A DNA stretch of 64,000 bases from PGYR01 sp046290495 (GCA_046290495.1 JBKAGT010000005.1:1054001-1118000), one strand, 5' to 3'; numbered from the stretch's first letter, positions 27,541 to 37,855 are shown. Program-made: numbers and translations. The notes: a model not told the origin generated them from the letters alone.

Positions 27541-28653
27541 ATGAAAAAAATATTAGTCATAGAAGATGAAGAGTTTGTAAGAGAAACCATAGCCGACATG
27601 CTAGAGATGAAGGGCTATGTAGCTATCACTGCATCGAATGGCGAGGAAGGCTTAGAACACTTACAACAAATAAAGCCTGATTTGATTCTTTGTGATATCA
27701 ATATGCCCGTTATGGATGGGTATGAGGTATTAGAAAGACTGAAATCTATGAATTACTTGACTAATATTCCATTCATCTACCTAACTGCCAAAGCTACTAA
27801 TGACGAAATGCGAAAAGGTATGGAGTTAGGTGCCGATGATTATATATTCAAGCCATTCAAAGCTAATGATTTGTTAAATGCCATTAGTGCAAGACTAGAA
27901 GTTTACGATAGAAGTAAGCTAATGTCCGAGACTAAGTTAGATGAACTAAGATTGCAATTAGCTTCCTCATTGCCACATGAATTTAGAACACCTCTGAACG
28001 TAATCTTAGCAACATCTCAGTTCCTCCATAAAAAAATGGATATGATGGAAAGGAATGAGATAAAAGACATGATTTACAATATAGTAAACTCAGGAAATAG
28101 ATTAAGCAAATTGATTTCGAATTATCTAGTTTACACCAATCTATTACTAAGAAAAGAAGAGCTAGATTTCCACGACAAAGTATTCACTAATTTCACGTTA
28201 GACCCAGAAGAGATGATAGAAAATTCATTTCACAGAGTTGCTACTGAATTCGAAAGAATAGATGACCTTACAATGGATGTTAAACCTGCAGTTATTGATA
28301 TATTTCCCGAATATTTTTTAAAAGTATGTGATGAGCTTGCAAGCAATGCATTCAAATTTTCAAAGTCCTCTACTCCAGTGACTGTTAAGGCGTATGTTGA
28401 ATTCAACAAATATGTATTAGTGGTTGAAGATAAAGGTATCGGTTTTGATTTATCAAATACAGCAGAGATTGGTGGGTTCAAGCAATTTGGAAGAAAGGAA
28501 TTAGAACAGCAAGGTATGGGTCTTGGTCTTGCAATAATCAAATTAGTTTGTAGCAGATTCAATTGCGACATTGACATAAATTCTGTAGAAGACAAAGGCA
28601 CTACATTTACTTTAAAATTCCCTATAAAGGAAGATGGTGTTCCTTCCGAATAG
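27541..28653 (+). CDS. Soluble hybrid response regulator-histidine kinase
   Basis: The 370-residue cytoplasmic protein has an N-terminal receiver domain (acid pocket D9/E10, phospho-acceptor D52, T82, K104), then a HisKA helix with H146 in SLPHEFRTPLN, and a HATPase domain with N-box ELASNAFKFS (E265, N269), G1 DKGIGF (297-302) and G2 GMGLGL (325-330). It has no membrane segment and no sensor module, so an outside kinase probably phosphorylates the receiver, which then controls the kinase part. It starts two bases after lptD's stop, suggesting co-transcription, and its last 42 bases overlap the 3' end of the convergent FAD-oxidase gene. Confidence 0.92.
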   Translation: MKKILVIEDEEFVRETIADMLEMKGYVAITASNGEEGLEHLQQIKPDLILCDINMPVMDGYEVLERLKSMNYLTNIPFIYLTAKATNDEMRKGMELGADDYIFKPFKANDLLNAISARLEVYDRSKLMSETKLDELRLQLASSLPHEFRTPLNVILATSQFLHKKMDMMERNEIKDMIYNIVNSGNRLSKLISNYLVYTNLLLRKEELDFHDKVFTNFTLDPEEMIENSFHRVATEFERIDDLTMDVKPAVIDIFPEYFLKVCDELASNAFKFSKSSTPVTVKAYVEFNKYVLVVEDKGIGFDLSNTAEIGGFKQFGRKELEQQGMGLGLAIIKLVCSRFNCDIDINSVEDKGTTFTLKFPIKEDGVPSE

Positions 28654-30066
28654 ATAATTTGGGTCGAAAGCTTCTTTTACAATTCTCATTCCTTCCAACT
28701 CTTCTTTACTATACATTTTTTCCATAAATGGTCTTTTGATTTTTCCTACACCATGTTCCGCAGAGAATGTCCCATTATTTTCTAATGCGTCATCTACCAT
28801 ATAGTTATAGAAATATTCAGCTTTCTGTTTTTCTTCTTCAGTTTTTACAAATAAATTTGCGTGTAAGTGGCAATCACCTATATGTCCAAATACAACATAA
28901 TCTAATACAAGTTCATTTAATTTTTCATACATTTTGTTGAAATAACTGTTGAAATACTCAACTGGTACTGAGGTATCAGTATATATTTTCCTTTGTCCAT
29001 ATTTAGTAAGTAACTCATTAACTGACAAAGGTAAATTATGTCTGAACTCAGTTATTCTTTTGCGATCTTTATCAGTGACAGCTATCCATGTTTCCTCAGC
29101 CAAAGCATCATTTTCTACGCTGATGTTGTAGACTTCTCCCATAACATTCTCTAATTCACTTTCAGTAGTTTCCACTTCTATCCAAATAGCTACTTTAGCA
29201 TTATTAGGAATATTGCTCTGGTGCTTTGATAGTAGCTTAAGAGAATTGTGGTCAAAGTATTCTATTAATCTTGGTTCTATTTTTTTTGTATTTCTTAGAA
29301 ATGAAACAAGTTTGAGTGTGGACTGATAATCTTCCATAAAAACGATAGAAGAAACAACGGCTTCAGGAGCTTTTAGTAATCTCAATCCTATTTTCTTTAT
29401 CATACATAATGTACCTTCGGAGCCGATAAATAAGTCAATCAAATCCATATTTGCTCTCAAATGCAAACCAGCAGCATTCTTTGTAACACTCGGCTGATGA
29501 ATCAAAGGAATATCAAACTCAATAACATTACCAGATATTGATACCAATCTAGCTTTATTGCCATCAGCTATAGATTGACCCCTATACAAGTGAGCTTCAT
29601 CACCATTTGGTAGAATCACCTCTAAGTAATTTACAAATTCTCTAGTAGCTCCATATTTGTAAGTCTTTGCCCCAGAAGCATTATTAGCAACATTTCCACC
29701 AATTGTGCTCCAGATTTCAGTTGGATTAGATGGATAAAACAACTCGTAATGTTTTAATTCATCGTGGAAGTTTTGCAATCTGACTCCTGGTTCCAGAATA
29801 GCAGTCATTTTCTTCTTGTCAATAGATATTATCTTATCTAGTCTTTCGGTAGAAATTACAACTCCCTCATGGGACACACCCCCACCAGTAAGTCCAGTTC
29901 TTGCCGCTGATATTGTAATTGGTACTTGATCAGCGCACAACTCTTTAACTAATTTTGAAAGTTCATCTGTACTTTCTGGTAAGTATATTCTATCTGCTTC
30001 ACCAATATAATTTGCAGCATCTTTCTCATACTCAATTCTATCATCCTTGTCGGTGATTATTTTCAT
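28612..30066 (-). CDS. FAD-binding oxidase of the GlcD / D-lactate dehydrogenase family
   Basis: The 484-residue flavoprotein has the PCMH-type FAD domain in its first half (SAARTGLTGGGVSHEG, STIGGNVANNASGAKTYKYG, GSEGTLCMI) and the FAD-oxidase C-terminal domain with GHIGDCHLHANL and SAEHGVGKIKRPFM. Family members oxidise D-2-hydroxy acids (D-lactate, glycolate, D-2-hydroxyglutarate) and feed electrons to quinone or cytochrome; the substrate is not readable here. Its ATG overlaps the acyl-CoA synthetase stop by four bases. Confidence 0.9.
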   Translation of the reverse strand: MKIITDKDDRIEYEKDAANYIGEADRIYLPESTDELSKLVKELCADQVPITISAARTGLTGGGVSHEGVVISTERLDKIISIDKKKMTAILEPGVRLQNFHDELKHYELFYPSNPTEIWSTIGGNVANNASGAKTYKYGATREFVNYLEVILPNGDEAHLYRGQSIADGNKARLVSISGNVIEFDIPLIHQPSVTKNAAGLHLRANMDLIDLFIGSEGTLCMIKKIGLRLLKAPEAVVSSIVFMEDYQSTLKLVSFLRNTKKIEPRLIEYFDHNSLKLLSKHQSNIPNNAKVAIWIEVETTESELENVMGEVYNISVENDALAEETWIAVTDKDRKRITEFRHNLPLSVNELLTKYGQRKIYTDTSVPVEYFNSYFNKMYEKLNELVLDYVVFGHIGDCHLHANLFVKTEEEKQKAEYFYNYMVDDALENNGTFSAEHGVGKIKRPFMEKMYSKEELEGMRIVKEAFDPNYLFGRNTIFLYREF

Positions 30067-31856
30067 TGGTAAAGCTCGTCTATTAAATCTTTATATTTTT
30101 TTTCAATATTATTCTTTTTCATACTCATTTTTGGAGTGAGCTCTCCCCCGTCAATAGTAAATGGTTTTTCAACTAGACAGATTTTTCTAACTCTTTCGAA
30201 TTTTGATAAAGAATCTTGGTGTTTATCTATATCTTTCTTTATCGCTGATATTATTTTTTTATCTTGTATGATTTCACTTGCACTTTTGCCTTGCAATCCA
30301 AACGAGTTACTCAGAGCTTTAAGAGAATCAGAATCAGGAGATACTATCCCAACCAAAAAGTCCTTTCCTTCACCAAATATAGCTATATGTTCCACATAAT
30401 CACTCATTCTGATTAAGTCTTCAATTGGTGCTGGAGATATATTCTTACCTCCACTCGTAACTATTATACTCTTTATCCTTCCTGTTATTTTCAGTGAGCC
30501 TGAATTAGTAAACTCACCTATATCACCAGTATAATACCAACCATGATCATCTATACTGGTTTTGGTTGCCATATCATCGTGCCAATACCCCTTCATTACC
30601 AAATCACCTCGAACTAAAATTTCCCCGTTCCCTTCTATCTTGACTTCCACATCATCAAGAGGGGGGCCTACTGTACCTATCTCCAAATTCTCTGGGCGAT
30701 TTACTGAAACAACAGGTGAGCACTCAGTTAGTCCGTAACCTTGGAGTATGTTTATACCAACCGAGTGGAAAAATTTTTGTACTTCGGGGTGTAGAGCGGC
30801 TCCACCAGAGATTATAAATTTAATATTACCACCAAGTTTAGCCCTAACTTTCGAGTAAACCAACTTGTCAAAAACTCTTCTTTTAGCCGAGTCTATTATA
30901 TTTGGTTTATCTTTTTCTAATAGCTGCTTTGAAAAATCTAATGCTTTGAAAATGATTTTTTTCTTCGACTCAGTTTCATTTTTAAAGGCATTATTTACTT
31001 TATTTCTAATTGTTTCTAATAATTTTGGGACTGCCGTTACTATTGTAGGTTTTACTTCATTTATGTTGCTAGTCAAAGTGTCAAGCGACTGAGCTATTGT
31101 CACTACTGCACCAGTTAAGAAAAAAGTATAAATTACACATCTTTCATAAGCGTGACACATTGGTAGAAATGAGAGGAAAGAATCTGATGTATCTATTACC
31201 TCAGCTTTCTGAATAGATTTTACATTACTAACTAAATTCTTGTTAGTTAGTGTTACTCCCTTTGGGTTTCCAGTAGTACCTGATGTGTATATCAATGTTA
31301 AGGTTGTATCCAGAGTTACATACTTAGATTTATCTAATAGTTCATCTATCAAATTATCAGAATTATATTCCCTTCCTATATCTTCTAAAATAGTATGGAA
31401 TGAGAAAATATTATTGCTGACATCCTCCAATCCTTTATCCATAACAATGATAAATTTGAGATGCTCTAACTCAGATCTCACAGACAAAATTTTGTCTAAT
31501 TGCAACTTACTAGAGACAATAATTGCCTTTGCATCACAATCATTGAAAATATACTTCTGCTGGTCAGAAGTAAAATTAGGGAAAGTTGGAACGTTGATTA
31601 TGCCTGTTGAAATAGTAGCTAAATCACTAATAGTCCATTCTATTCTATTTTCAGAAACAATACCTACCCTATCTCCAGAGCTAATACCGTTAAGATATAA
31701 AAATTTGTTTAGCTGTGCGACTTTCTTTAACAACTCATTGTAAGTAAATGAATTTAGACGCCCATCACTATAGTAGCTAATACACCTACTTTCTAGCCCA
31801 CGTGATTTACTAGTATTATAAAACTCTTTGAATAATGAAGTATTTTTGTCTGTCAT
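30063..31856 (-). CDS. Long-chain fatty acid-CoA ligase (AMP-binding, FadD type)
   Basis: The 597-residue adenylate-forming enzyme has the ATP/AMP motifs IYTSGTTGNPKG, GYGLTECSPVVS, WYYTGDIGEF and the hinge/lysine region ITGRIKSIIVTSGGKNISP; the opening NRIEWTISDLA and the C-terminal EGGELTPKMSMKK-like region (IDGGELTPKMSMKK) match long-chain acyl-CoA synthetases. It activates fatty acids to acyl-CoA for degradation or lipid synthesis. First gene of a two-gene operon with the FAD-linked oxidase. Confidence 0.93.
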   Translation of the reverse strand: MTDKNTSLFKEFYNTSKSRGLESRCISYYSDGRLNSFTYNELLKKVAQLNKFLYLNGISSGDRVGIVSENRIEWTISDLATISTGIINVPTFPNFTSDQQKYIFNDCDAKAIIVSSKLQLDKILSVRSELEHLKFIIVMDKGLEDVSNNIFSFHTILEDIGREYNSDNLIDELLDKSKYVTLDTTLTLIYTSGTTGNPKGVTLTNKNLVSNVKSIQKAEVIDTSDSFLSFLPMCHAYERCVIYTFFLTGAVVTIAQSLDTLTSNINEVKPTIVTAVPKLLETIRNKVNNAFKNETESKKKIIFKALDFSKQLLEKDKPNIIDSAKRRVFDKLVYSKVRAKLGGNIKFIISGGAALHPEVQKFFHSVGINILQGYGLTECSPVVSVNRPENLEIGTVGPPLDDVEVKIEGNGEILVRGDLVMKGYWHDDMATKTSIDDHGWYYTGDIGEFTNSGSLKITGRIKSIIVTSGGKNISPAPIEDLIRMSDYVEHIAIFGEGKDFLVGIVSPDSDSLKALSNSFGLQGKSASEIIQDKKIISAIKKDIDKHQDSLSKFERVRKICLVEKPFTIDGGELTPKMSMKKNNIEKKYKDLIDELYQ

Positions 31857-31943
31857 ATTACATAATTAAAATGAGCATTAAACTACATTTTTTGTATATT
31901 AATGAATTAGAATATAGTAGAAATTAAAAAAATAGAGTTAAAT

Positions 31944-34900
31944 ATGAAAATATTAAAATACATCCCCCTTCTGGCAATTATTTTTTCACTTAATTTGTTC
32001 TCTCAATGGGAAGAAAAAGGTGATACAATAATTGTACAAACATTGTCCTATGACTCAATAACTACCAGATCAGGGACTTGGCAATTTCCACCAGCCGATA
32101 GTTACGAAAAAATTCTAATGCACTATTCACTGAAGTGTGATCCAAGAACAACACGAGATGGTTTCGATTGTGGTGAGTGGGATTATTTAACTTACACAGT
32201 AGTTACTGACTCTAGTGGAGCATTTGATTCTACAAGATTTAGCTCTCCAGGTTTCAGAGTTAGAGGTAGCTCACCAGAGACTTACTTCTATACAACTGAA
32301 CCATATAACTATAAAGAAATTGATATTGTATATGAATCTGGATATGGTGAAGGGTTTGTAGATGTAATGAATGCAGAAGTTGATTCTGAAAGTGAAGATG
32401 CACTTACATTAGATCCAAACTCTACTTCTTTTCAAATTGACTTCTCTTATAGCTCTGAAGAATTAGATAATCTAGCTAACAACTTGGGTGAGATTCATGC
32501 AATAAAACTTCACTTCTTGGAAGATGTAAAAATTGAGAATTTCAGTATCACTTTCGTAGATGCAAGCAGTAGTGCTACTGGCTCACAATTGAAAGATGGT
32601 ACAGAAAGATTTTTGAATGATGTAGAAATAGAAAAAGACACAGAACATGAGTTTGTACTATTCTCACCTCATAATATAAACAAATCAACTGGTTTACAGA
32701 TAATTCTAAAAGGAAATATAGTTGAGGGTAACCTTTCAATAAAATCAGCTAGTGAGTCGAGCCAAAAAATGGCTGGTATAGACTATGGCGCAAAAAGCTA
32801 TCTAAAATTCTCACAGGGTAGCTATGTGGAAGTCCCTAAAGAAGCATTTGAAAACTTAGGTGATGAAATCACTATTGGGTTTTGGCAATATGGGGATGAC
32901 CAGAAAATGCCTCAGAACTCTTATGCATTCGAAGGAGTAAATAGTAGAAATCAAAGAGTAGTGAATTCACACTTACCTTGGAGCAACAGCCAAGTATATT
33001 GGGATGCTGGGAACACAGGTGGTAGCTACGATAGGATTAATAGGGCAGCTGTACCATCAAACTTCAAAGGACAATGGAACTATTGGACATTTACTAAGAA
33101 TGTTGTAAATGGTGAAATGAAAATGTATTTGAATGGCGAACTATTCCACGAGGGTACTGGTAAGACTAGGGCATTTGATAAAATTGAAAAGTTTAGAATA
33201 GCCTCTAACATTAATAGTTATGGAAAATATGACGGTTCAATTGATAATTTTGGAGTATGGAATAGAGTTCTGAGTCCAACTGAAATAAAAGCTGCAATGG
33301 AGTTAGATTTTATTACAAATCAAAGTGCTACAATTGCTAATGGAGCTTTAGTATATTATGATATGAACAACATAGTGGATGGTGAGCTACAGGATGCTAC
33401 GGGAAATGGCAATAATGCTACAATACATGGTATGCCTGAGATAAGAACTATTAACGCTAAGGATATGTTAGTTTCTGACAATTTAGATCCTAAACCAAGA
33501 CCATTTGTAACATTCTCAAAGGCGAACTTTAGTGGTGGTGTGGTGCTAACAAAGAAAAGAACAGAAGTATACAGAGAGTACCCAGTTCCAATGGATGAAG
33601 TTTTAATATTTGATTACGAAAGTAAAGATGGTATAATCTCTCCTAGTGAAATATCTGATTACGAGAATATGATAAAAACTCCATCATCTGTAATGAAAGT
33701 TTACCCAGCAAATAAGAAATTCTATACTTATGATTCTTTTGGTACAGTAGTAGATTCAGTTTCAGCTAACCCTACGGATTCTATCAAAAACAATGAAATT
33801 TTGTATTATTCTCCAGTTGTAGATTACGAAATTCATAGATTTATAACTCCTTATGGAATTGGGTTGGATTTAGGACCTGACGGCTTCACCTGGGTAGAAG
33901 ATGTAACAGATTTTGGACCAATACTAAAAGATTTTGTAAAGCTTAGAGCAGGAAATCAACAAGAGTTGATTGACTTGAAATTTTTATTTATCAAAGGTAC
34001 TCCCGCAAGAGATGTCAAAAGTGTACAACAGCTTTGGGGTAAAGGCGGAACGTTTCAAAACATTGTTGATGACAAAAGTATATCATCATTAGAAATAGCT
34101 CCAAATCCTGATGCTTCTATGTACAGAGTGCTAACCAGGTCAAGTGGACACGGATTCAACGGCCCGGCTAACACAGGTAATTGTTCTGAATTTTGTAAAC
34201 GTACACATCAACTTTTCATAGGTAATGCTGGACTATTCGAATGGGAAGGTTGGAAAGAATGCGGAGACAACCCTGTTTTCCCACAAGGTGGCACATGGCA
34301 GATAGACAGGTCAGATTGGTGTCCCGGAGCTACTGTAAATACTTACGAACATGAAATTACTGATCTAGTTAACCCTGGTGAAACAATACCAGTTGACTAT
34401 AACATTGTTAATCCATCTGGTTTCGTCCCTTATGGGAATTATCAATTTACAGGATATATGATTGGATATGGTGAACCCAACTTTAGCAATGACATTTCTG
34501 TTGAGCGAATAATTTCTCCTTCATTAGAGCAAGAGTTTGGTAGACTTAACCCAATTTGTGCTGAACCAAGTATAATTATTAGAAATAATGGTAGCGAAAC
34601 CATGGAGTCAGCAACTATTGAGTATGGCCTAGCAAATGGTGAAAAAGTACAGTTTAACTGGACTGGATCTCTAAAATTCTTGGAAGAAGAGACAGTTAAT
34701 CTACCCCCAATAGATTTCAGCTCATTGAGCCAAGGTAATGTATATAGCTTTGAAGTAGCTGTAAGTAATCCAAATGGCGAAACAGATGAATATGCTAGAA
34801 ATAATTATGCGGTTTCGCAAATGGAAGGTGTAGATGTTCTATCGTCTGATTTTGAACTGAATATCAGGACAAATCGACAAGCAAATTCACAATATAAATA

Positions 34901-35783
34901 TATTCTTAGAAAAGTAGACGGTGAGATAATTGATGAAATTAAGCTCGGAGAATTTGATAGTGAGAAACTATACGAATTAGAATATGATCTTGAGTTAGGT
35001 TGCTATGAGCTACTTTTTGAAAATGTAGAAGGATATGGTCTAGATTTGTGGTGGGTCAGAGATCAACTCGGAACTGGGTATATCAATTACTCTTCCGGTA
35101 GCAGTAACAAGACATTCAATCCAGATTTTGGTAACTTCATCAAGTATCAATTCTCAGTTGGAACCAAACCAGAAATAGCAGTCTCTACTGATTTAGTTGA
35201 TTTTGGATTTGCTTCTTCAGGCGAAAGAGTTGAAAAATCTATATTTATAGAACCTTCTAATGAAAAAAGTCTAATTCTTTATAGTGTAGAAATGGGAATA
35301 GGTGCCATAAAAGGGATGTCATTAGTAAGCCCAACAGAATTTGGCGAAGGAATAGTAATAAATCCAGGTGACAAACAAGAAATAGTATTCGCATTTGAAC
35401 CAAAAAATGATGACGCCAAAGAACATCAAGTTTCTATTAGAACTAATTCGAACAAGTATCCTAGCTATAAAGTTTTACTTTCAGGAAATCAAGAAATAAC
35501 TTCAGTAGAAAATAACGAGATCAATGGCTTATCTGCTGAACTGGTAAGTAATGCTGACCTTAAGGAGCTAATATTAAACAACACTAATGAATCCCCTCAA
35601 AACTTGAGTATAAAGCTATTTAATTCAACGGGACAATTAGCATCTAGTTTATTTGATGGAATGGTTGGTAATAATACTCTGAGAATACCTATAAATGTAA
35701 CAGGTCTGACTAATGGAGTATATTACATAAAAATAGACGGCACAAATGGAAGTAAGACTTTAAAATTTATAGAGATTAGGTAA
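31944..35783 (+). CDS. PNGase F-like secreted glycoprotein amidase-related protein with LamG insert and T9SS sorting domain
   Basis: The 1279-residue protein has a signal peptide (YIPLLAIIFSLNLFSQ). Residues ~25-160 match the peptide-N-glycosidase F-related N-terminal part (YDSITTRSGTWQFPP, C76GEWDYLTY). A LamG/concanavalin-like domain is inserted at ~285-490 (EITIGFWQYGDD, IDNFGVWNRVLSP). Residues ~720-860 resemble the C-terminal PNGase F domain: GHGFNGP, the segment from C773 (CGDNPVFPQGGTWQIDR) to C793 (WCPG), and an FTGYMIGYGEP strand. An ASH-like Ig module (~1115-1185) and a T9SS type A domain (TGLTNGVYYIKI) close the protein. PNGase F cleaves N-glycans from asparagine; whether the catalytic acids are kept was not checked, so activity is inferred. 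Confidence 0.82.
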   Translation: MKILKYIPLLAIIFSLNLFSQWEEKGDTIIVQTLSYDSITTRSGTWQFPPADSYEKILMHYSLKCDPRTTRDGFDCGEWDYLTYTVVTDSSGAFDSTRFSSPGFRVRGSSPETYFYTTEPYNYKEIDIVYESGYGEGFVDVMNAEVDSESEDALTLDPNSTSFQIDFSYSSEELDNLANNLGEIHAIKLHFLEDVKIENFSITFVDASSSATGSQLKDGTERFLNDVEIEKDTEHEFVLFSPHNINKSTGLQIILKGNIVEGNLSIKSASESSQKMAGIDYGAKSYLKFSQGSYVEVPKEAFENLGDEITIGFWQYGDDQKMPQNSYAFEGVNSRNQRVVNSHLPWSNSQVYWDAGNTGGSYDRINRAAVPSNFKGQWNYWTFTKNVVNGEMKMYLNGELFHEGTGKTRAFDKIEKFRIASNINSYGKYDGSIDNFGVWNRVLSPTEIKAAMELDFITNQSATIANGALVYYDMNNIVDGELQDATGNGNNATIHGMPEIRTINAKDMLVSDNLDPKPRPFVTFSKANFSGGVVLTKKRTEVYREYPVPMDEVLIFDYESKDGIISPSEISDYENMIKTPSSVMKVYPANKKFYTYDSFGTVVDSVSANPTDSIKNNEILYYSPVVDYEIHRFITPYGIGLDLGPDGFTWVEDVTDFGPILKDFVKLRAGNQQELIDLKFLFIKGTPARDVKSVQQLWGKGGTFQNIVDDKSISSLEIAPNPDASMYRVLTRSSGHGFNGPANTGNCSEFCKRTHQLFIGNAGLFEWEGWKECGDNPVFPQGGTWQIDRSDWCPGATVNTYEHEITDLVNPGETIPVDYNIVNPSGFVPYGNYQFTGYMIGYGEPNFSNDISVERIISPSLEQEFGRLNPICAEPSIIIRNNGSETMESATIEYGLANGEKVQFNWTGSLKFLEEETVNLPPIDFSSLSQGNVYSFEVAVSNPNGETDEYARNNYAVSQMEGVDVLSSDFELNIRTNRQANSQYKYILRKVDGEIIDEIKLGEFDSEKLYELEYDLELGCYELLFENVEGYGLDLWWVRDQLGTGYINYSSGSSNKTFNPDFGNFIKYQFSVGTKPEIAVSTDLVDFGFASSGERVEKSIFIEPSNEKSLILYSVEMGIGAIKGMSLVSPTEFGEGIVINPGDKQEIVFAFEPKNDDAKEHQVSIRTNSNKYPSYKVLLSGNQEITSVENNEINGLSAELVSNADLKELILNNTNESPQNLSIKLFNSTGQLASSLFDGMVGNNTLRIPINVTGLTNGVYYIKIDGTNGSKTLKFIEIR

Positions 35784-35943
35784 ACTAAAATTCGAGGTTT
35801 TCAAGCGAACAAATAAGAATAAAAGTATTTTAAATATTATGATTTAGGTTTTTTTTTGTTATTTTAGTAACATTATTTGTTATATTTTGACATAGACAAT
35901 ATTAAAAAACATATTTTTATAATTATTTAATGGAGTTTTTCTT

Positions 35944-37575
35944 ATGAAAACCAAATTTTTACAAACATTAAGCAAGCTGAGCATATTAGCTTTATGTTTA
36001 GCTTTTACACTACCTAGCATCTCATTTGCTGGTGACAATGGTGATGATGACTATGACTACGATGTAGACATGAGACCACCAACTACAACAGTAATCATTG
36101 CTCAACCTCAAGATGTTGTTGAGTGTGCTGGTTCTATAGACCAATTTTTATTTGTAGTGGCTGCACCTCTTAATAGAGATTATAAAGTAGTTTACAGATG
36201 GTGGAAAGACGGGCGCCCATACTCAAACTGGGAAGAAGATTTCGGCCAAATTAATTTTGATACATTAGATTACAACATGAGTGGTCTATATCAAGCAGAA
36301 ATGTTTGCTTTCGATCCTGAGTGGGAAAGCATGTATGGTAATCCTTTTAGCTATGATTCAGCAAGAAAATCGCCAACGGTATGGTCTAACCATGCGAACC
36401 TGTATGTATTGCAAAAACCGGAATTCTTAAGAGATATTCCTAATGTTACAGCTGCGGAAGGTGCAAATCTTTCTTTCACTTTCGATGCACATTTCTATGG
36501 TGAGCACAACATGGAAGATCCTAGCTACTGGACTGAAATAGATTGGTACAAAGGTGACGTAGAATTAGAAGACAATGATAGATTTGAAGGTACTGATGCT
36601 TCGATATTAACAATAGAGAACGTACAGACTGATGATTATGCTACAGACTACAGAGTTCGTTTAATTGGTGAGTGTGATACAGTATGGTCAAACAATTTTG
36701 CTATCAATGCTGAACCACAACCAACTATTACAGTTCAACCAATTTCTGTAGAAGGATGTGTTGGAGATGTTGTACAGTTCACTGTAGAAGCAACTTCTTC
36801 TATCCAAAGTATTTCATTGAATTATCAATGGATGGTAAATGGTGCACCTATTATGGATGAATCTGGTAAATTCACAGGAACTAACACTCCTAACTTGAAT
36901 GTAACACTTACTACAGATCATGGTTATGATGGTACAGAAGAGTTCACTTGTATGATTTATCCTGAAGGATTCATGAACAACAGTGTTACTACTGATGCTC
37001 AAATGATTACATGGAAAACTGCTCCACTTATCACAACTGATCTTGATGCTAGCTATTCAGTAGAAGAAGAGCAAGCAATTACTATGACTATTGCAGTTGA
37101 TGGTGAAAATCTAACTTATATTTGGATGAAAGATGGTAATGATTTGAACAACAATATGGACAGCTATGAAATTACAAGCGCTGCTATGGATGACGCAGGT
37201 GATTACATGGTTACTATCGTCAACGATTGTGGTGAAGTAATGTCAACAACAGCTACTTTAGAAGTTACCGCTAAAACAATTGCTACTTCAGTTACAGCTG
37301 AACATGGTTTAGGTTTAACTCAAAATTATCCTAACCCAGTTATTGACAACACAACTATCAGATTTAATTCTGAAGTTAGTGGTGACGCTACATTAGTAAT
37401 CACTGATATGCTAGGTAATAAAGTTGCTAATCTTTTCAATGGATTTGTTAATGCAAATAATTTGGAAACTGTTACACTTAACACTAACGAATTCAATCTT
37501 AATTCTGGTACTTATTTCGTTTCTTTAAGAATAGGTAACAAAGTTGAGACTATCCAAATTAGTGTTATTAAGTAA
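35944..37575 (+). CDS. T9SS-exported Ig-like surface protein (shorter paralogue)
   Basis: The 543-residue protein has a signal peptide (LALCLAFTLPSISFAG), an acidic Asp/Tyr stretch (DDDYDYDVDMRPP), then about four Ig-like modules marked by IIAQPQDVVEC, YRWWKDG, IDWYKGDVELEDNDR, YQWMVNGAPIMDE and LTYIWMKDGNDLNNN, and a T9SS type A domain starting QNYPNPVIDNTTIRF. From residue ~49 to the end it aligns along its whole length with the last ~490 residues of the next gene. The ATG has GGAG upstream. Likely a cell-surface or matrix protein; no catalytic motif seen. Confidence 0.85.
   Translation: MKTKFLQTLSKLSILALCLAFTLPSISFAGDNGDDDYDYDVDMRPPTTTVIIAQPQDVVECAGSIDQFLFVVAAPLNRDYKVVYRWWKDGRPYSNWEEDFGQINFDTLDYNMSGLYQAEMFAFDPEWESMYGNPFSYDSARKSPTVWSNHANLYVLQKPEFLRDIPNVTAAEGANLSFTFDAHFYGEHNMEDPSYWTEIDWYKGDVELEDNDRFEGTDASILTIENVQTDDYATDYRVRLIGECDTVWSNNFAINAEPQPTITVQPISVEGCVGDVVQFTVEATSSIQSISLNYQWMVNGAPIMDESGKFTGTNTPNLNVTLTTDHGYDGTEEFTCMIYPEGFMNNSVTTDAQMITWKTAPLITTDLDASYSVEEEQAITMTIAVDGENLTYIWMKDGNDLNNNMDSYEITSAAMDDAGDYMVTIVNDCGEVMSTTATLEVTAKTIATSVTAEHGLGLTQNYPNPVIDNTTIRFNSEVSGDATLVITDMLGNKVANLFNGFVNANNLETVTLNTNEFNLNSGTYFVSLRIGNKVETIQISVIK
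36088..37575 (+). repeat. Paralogous block shared with 39855-41335
   Basis: This part of the shorter surface-protein gene and 39855-41335 encode co-linear, highly similar proteins: QPxDxVEC, YRWWKDG, FDAHFYGEHNMEDP, DWYKGDVELED, MVNGAPIMDE and QNYPNPVIDNTTIRF all occur in the same order with the same spacing. The DNA is diverged at many third positions, so the duplication is not fresh. Confidence 0.85.
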
Positions 37576-37613
37576 TCTTAAAAATACATATGTCTAGTTT
37601 GAAATAGACATTA

Positions 37614-37650
37614 AAGCCGAGAATTGATTTATTCAACTCTCGGCTTTTTT
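37614..37650 (+). terminator. Rho-independent terminator after the first Ig-like T9SS gene
   Basis: GCCGAGAATTGA (37616-37627) pairs with TCAACTCTCGGC (37633-37644) with one internal mismatch and a 5-base loop, followed by six T. A very similar GCCGAG hairpin follows the paralogous gene at 41371. Confidence 0.88.
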
Positions 37651-37663
37651 AATTTTAGCAAAC

Positions 37664-37724
37664 GGGAAATGTTACTATTTAAAATTCACTATAAAAATAT
37701 AGTAACATTTTCCATTTTTTTTTT
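37664..37724 (+). terminator. Second hairpin with T-run in the same intergenic region
   Basis: A perfect 12-base-pair stem (37667-37678 with 37699-37710, extendable by a G-U and two G-C pairs) encloses a 20-base loop and is followed by CCA and ten T residues. It looks like a backup terminator 20 bases after the first. The rest of the 280-base gap up to 37856 shows no gene; an AAGGAG ribosome-binding site precedes the next ATG. Confidence 0.7.
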
Positions 37725-37855
37725 CATTTTCTGCCCCTTACACTCCAATTACTAACTGATTTCCCTTGCTATTGAGTATATCAGTTCCTTAATTTTAAAA
37801 GAAAGTATGAATACAAATAATTATAATCTTTTATAAATTTAATAAGGAGTATAGT

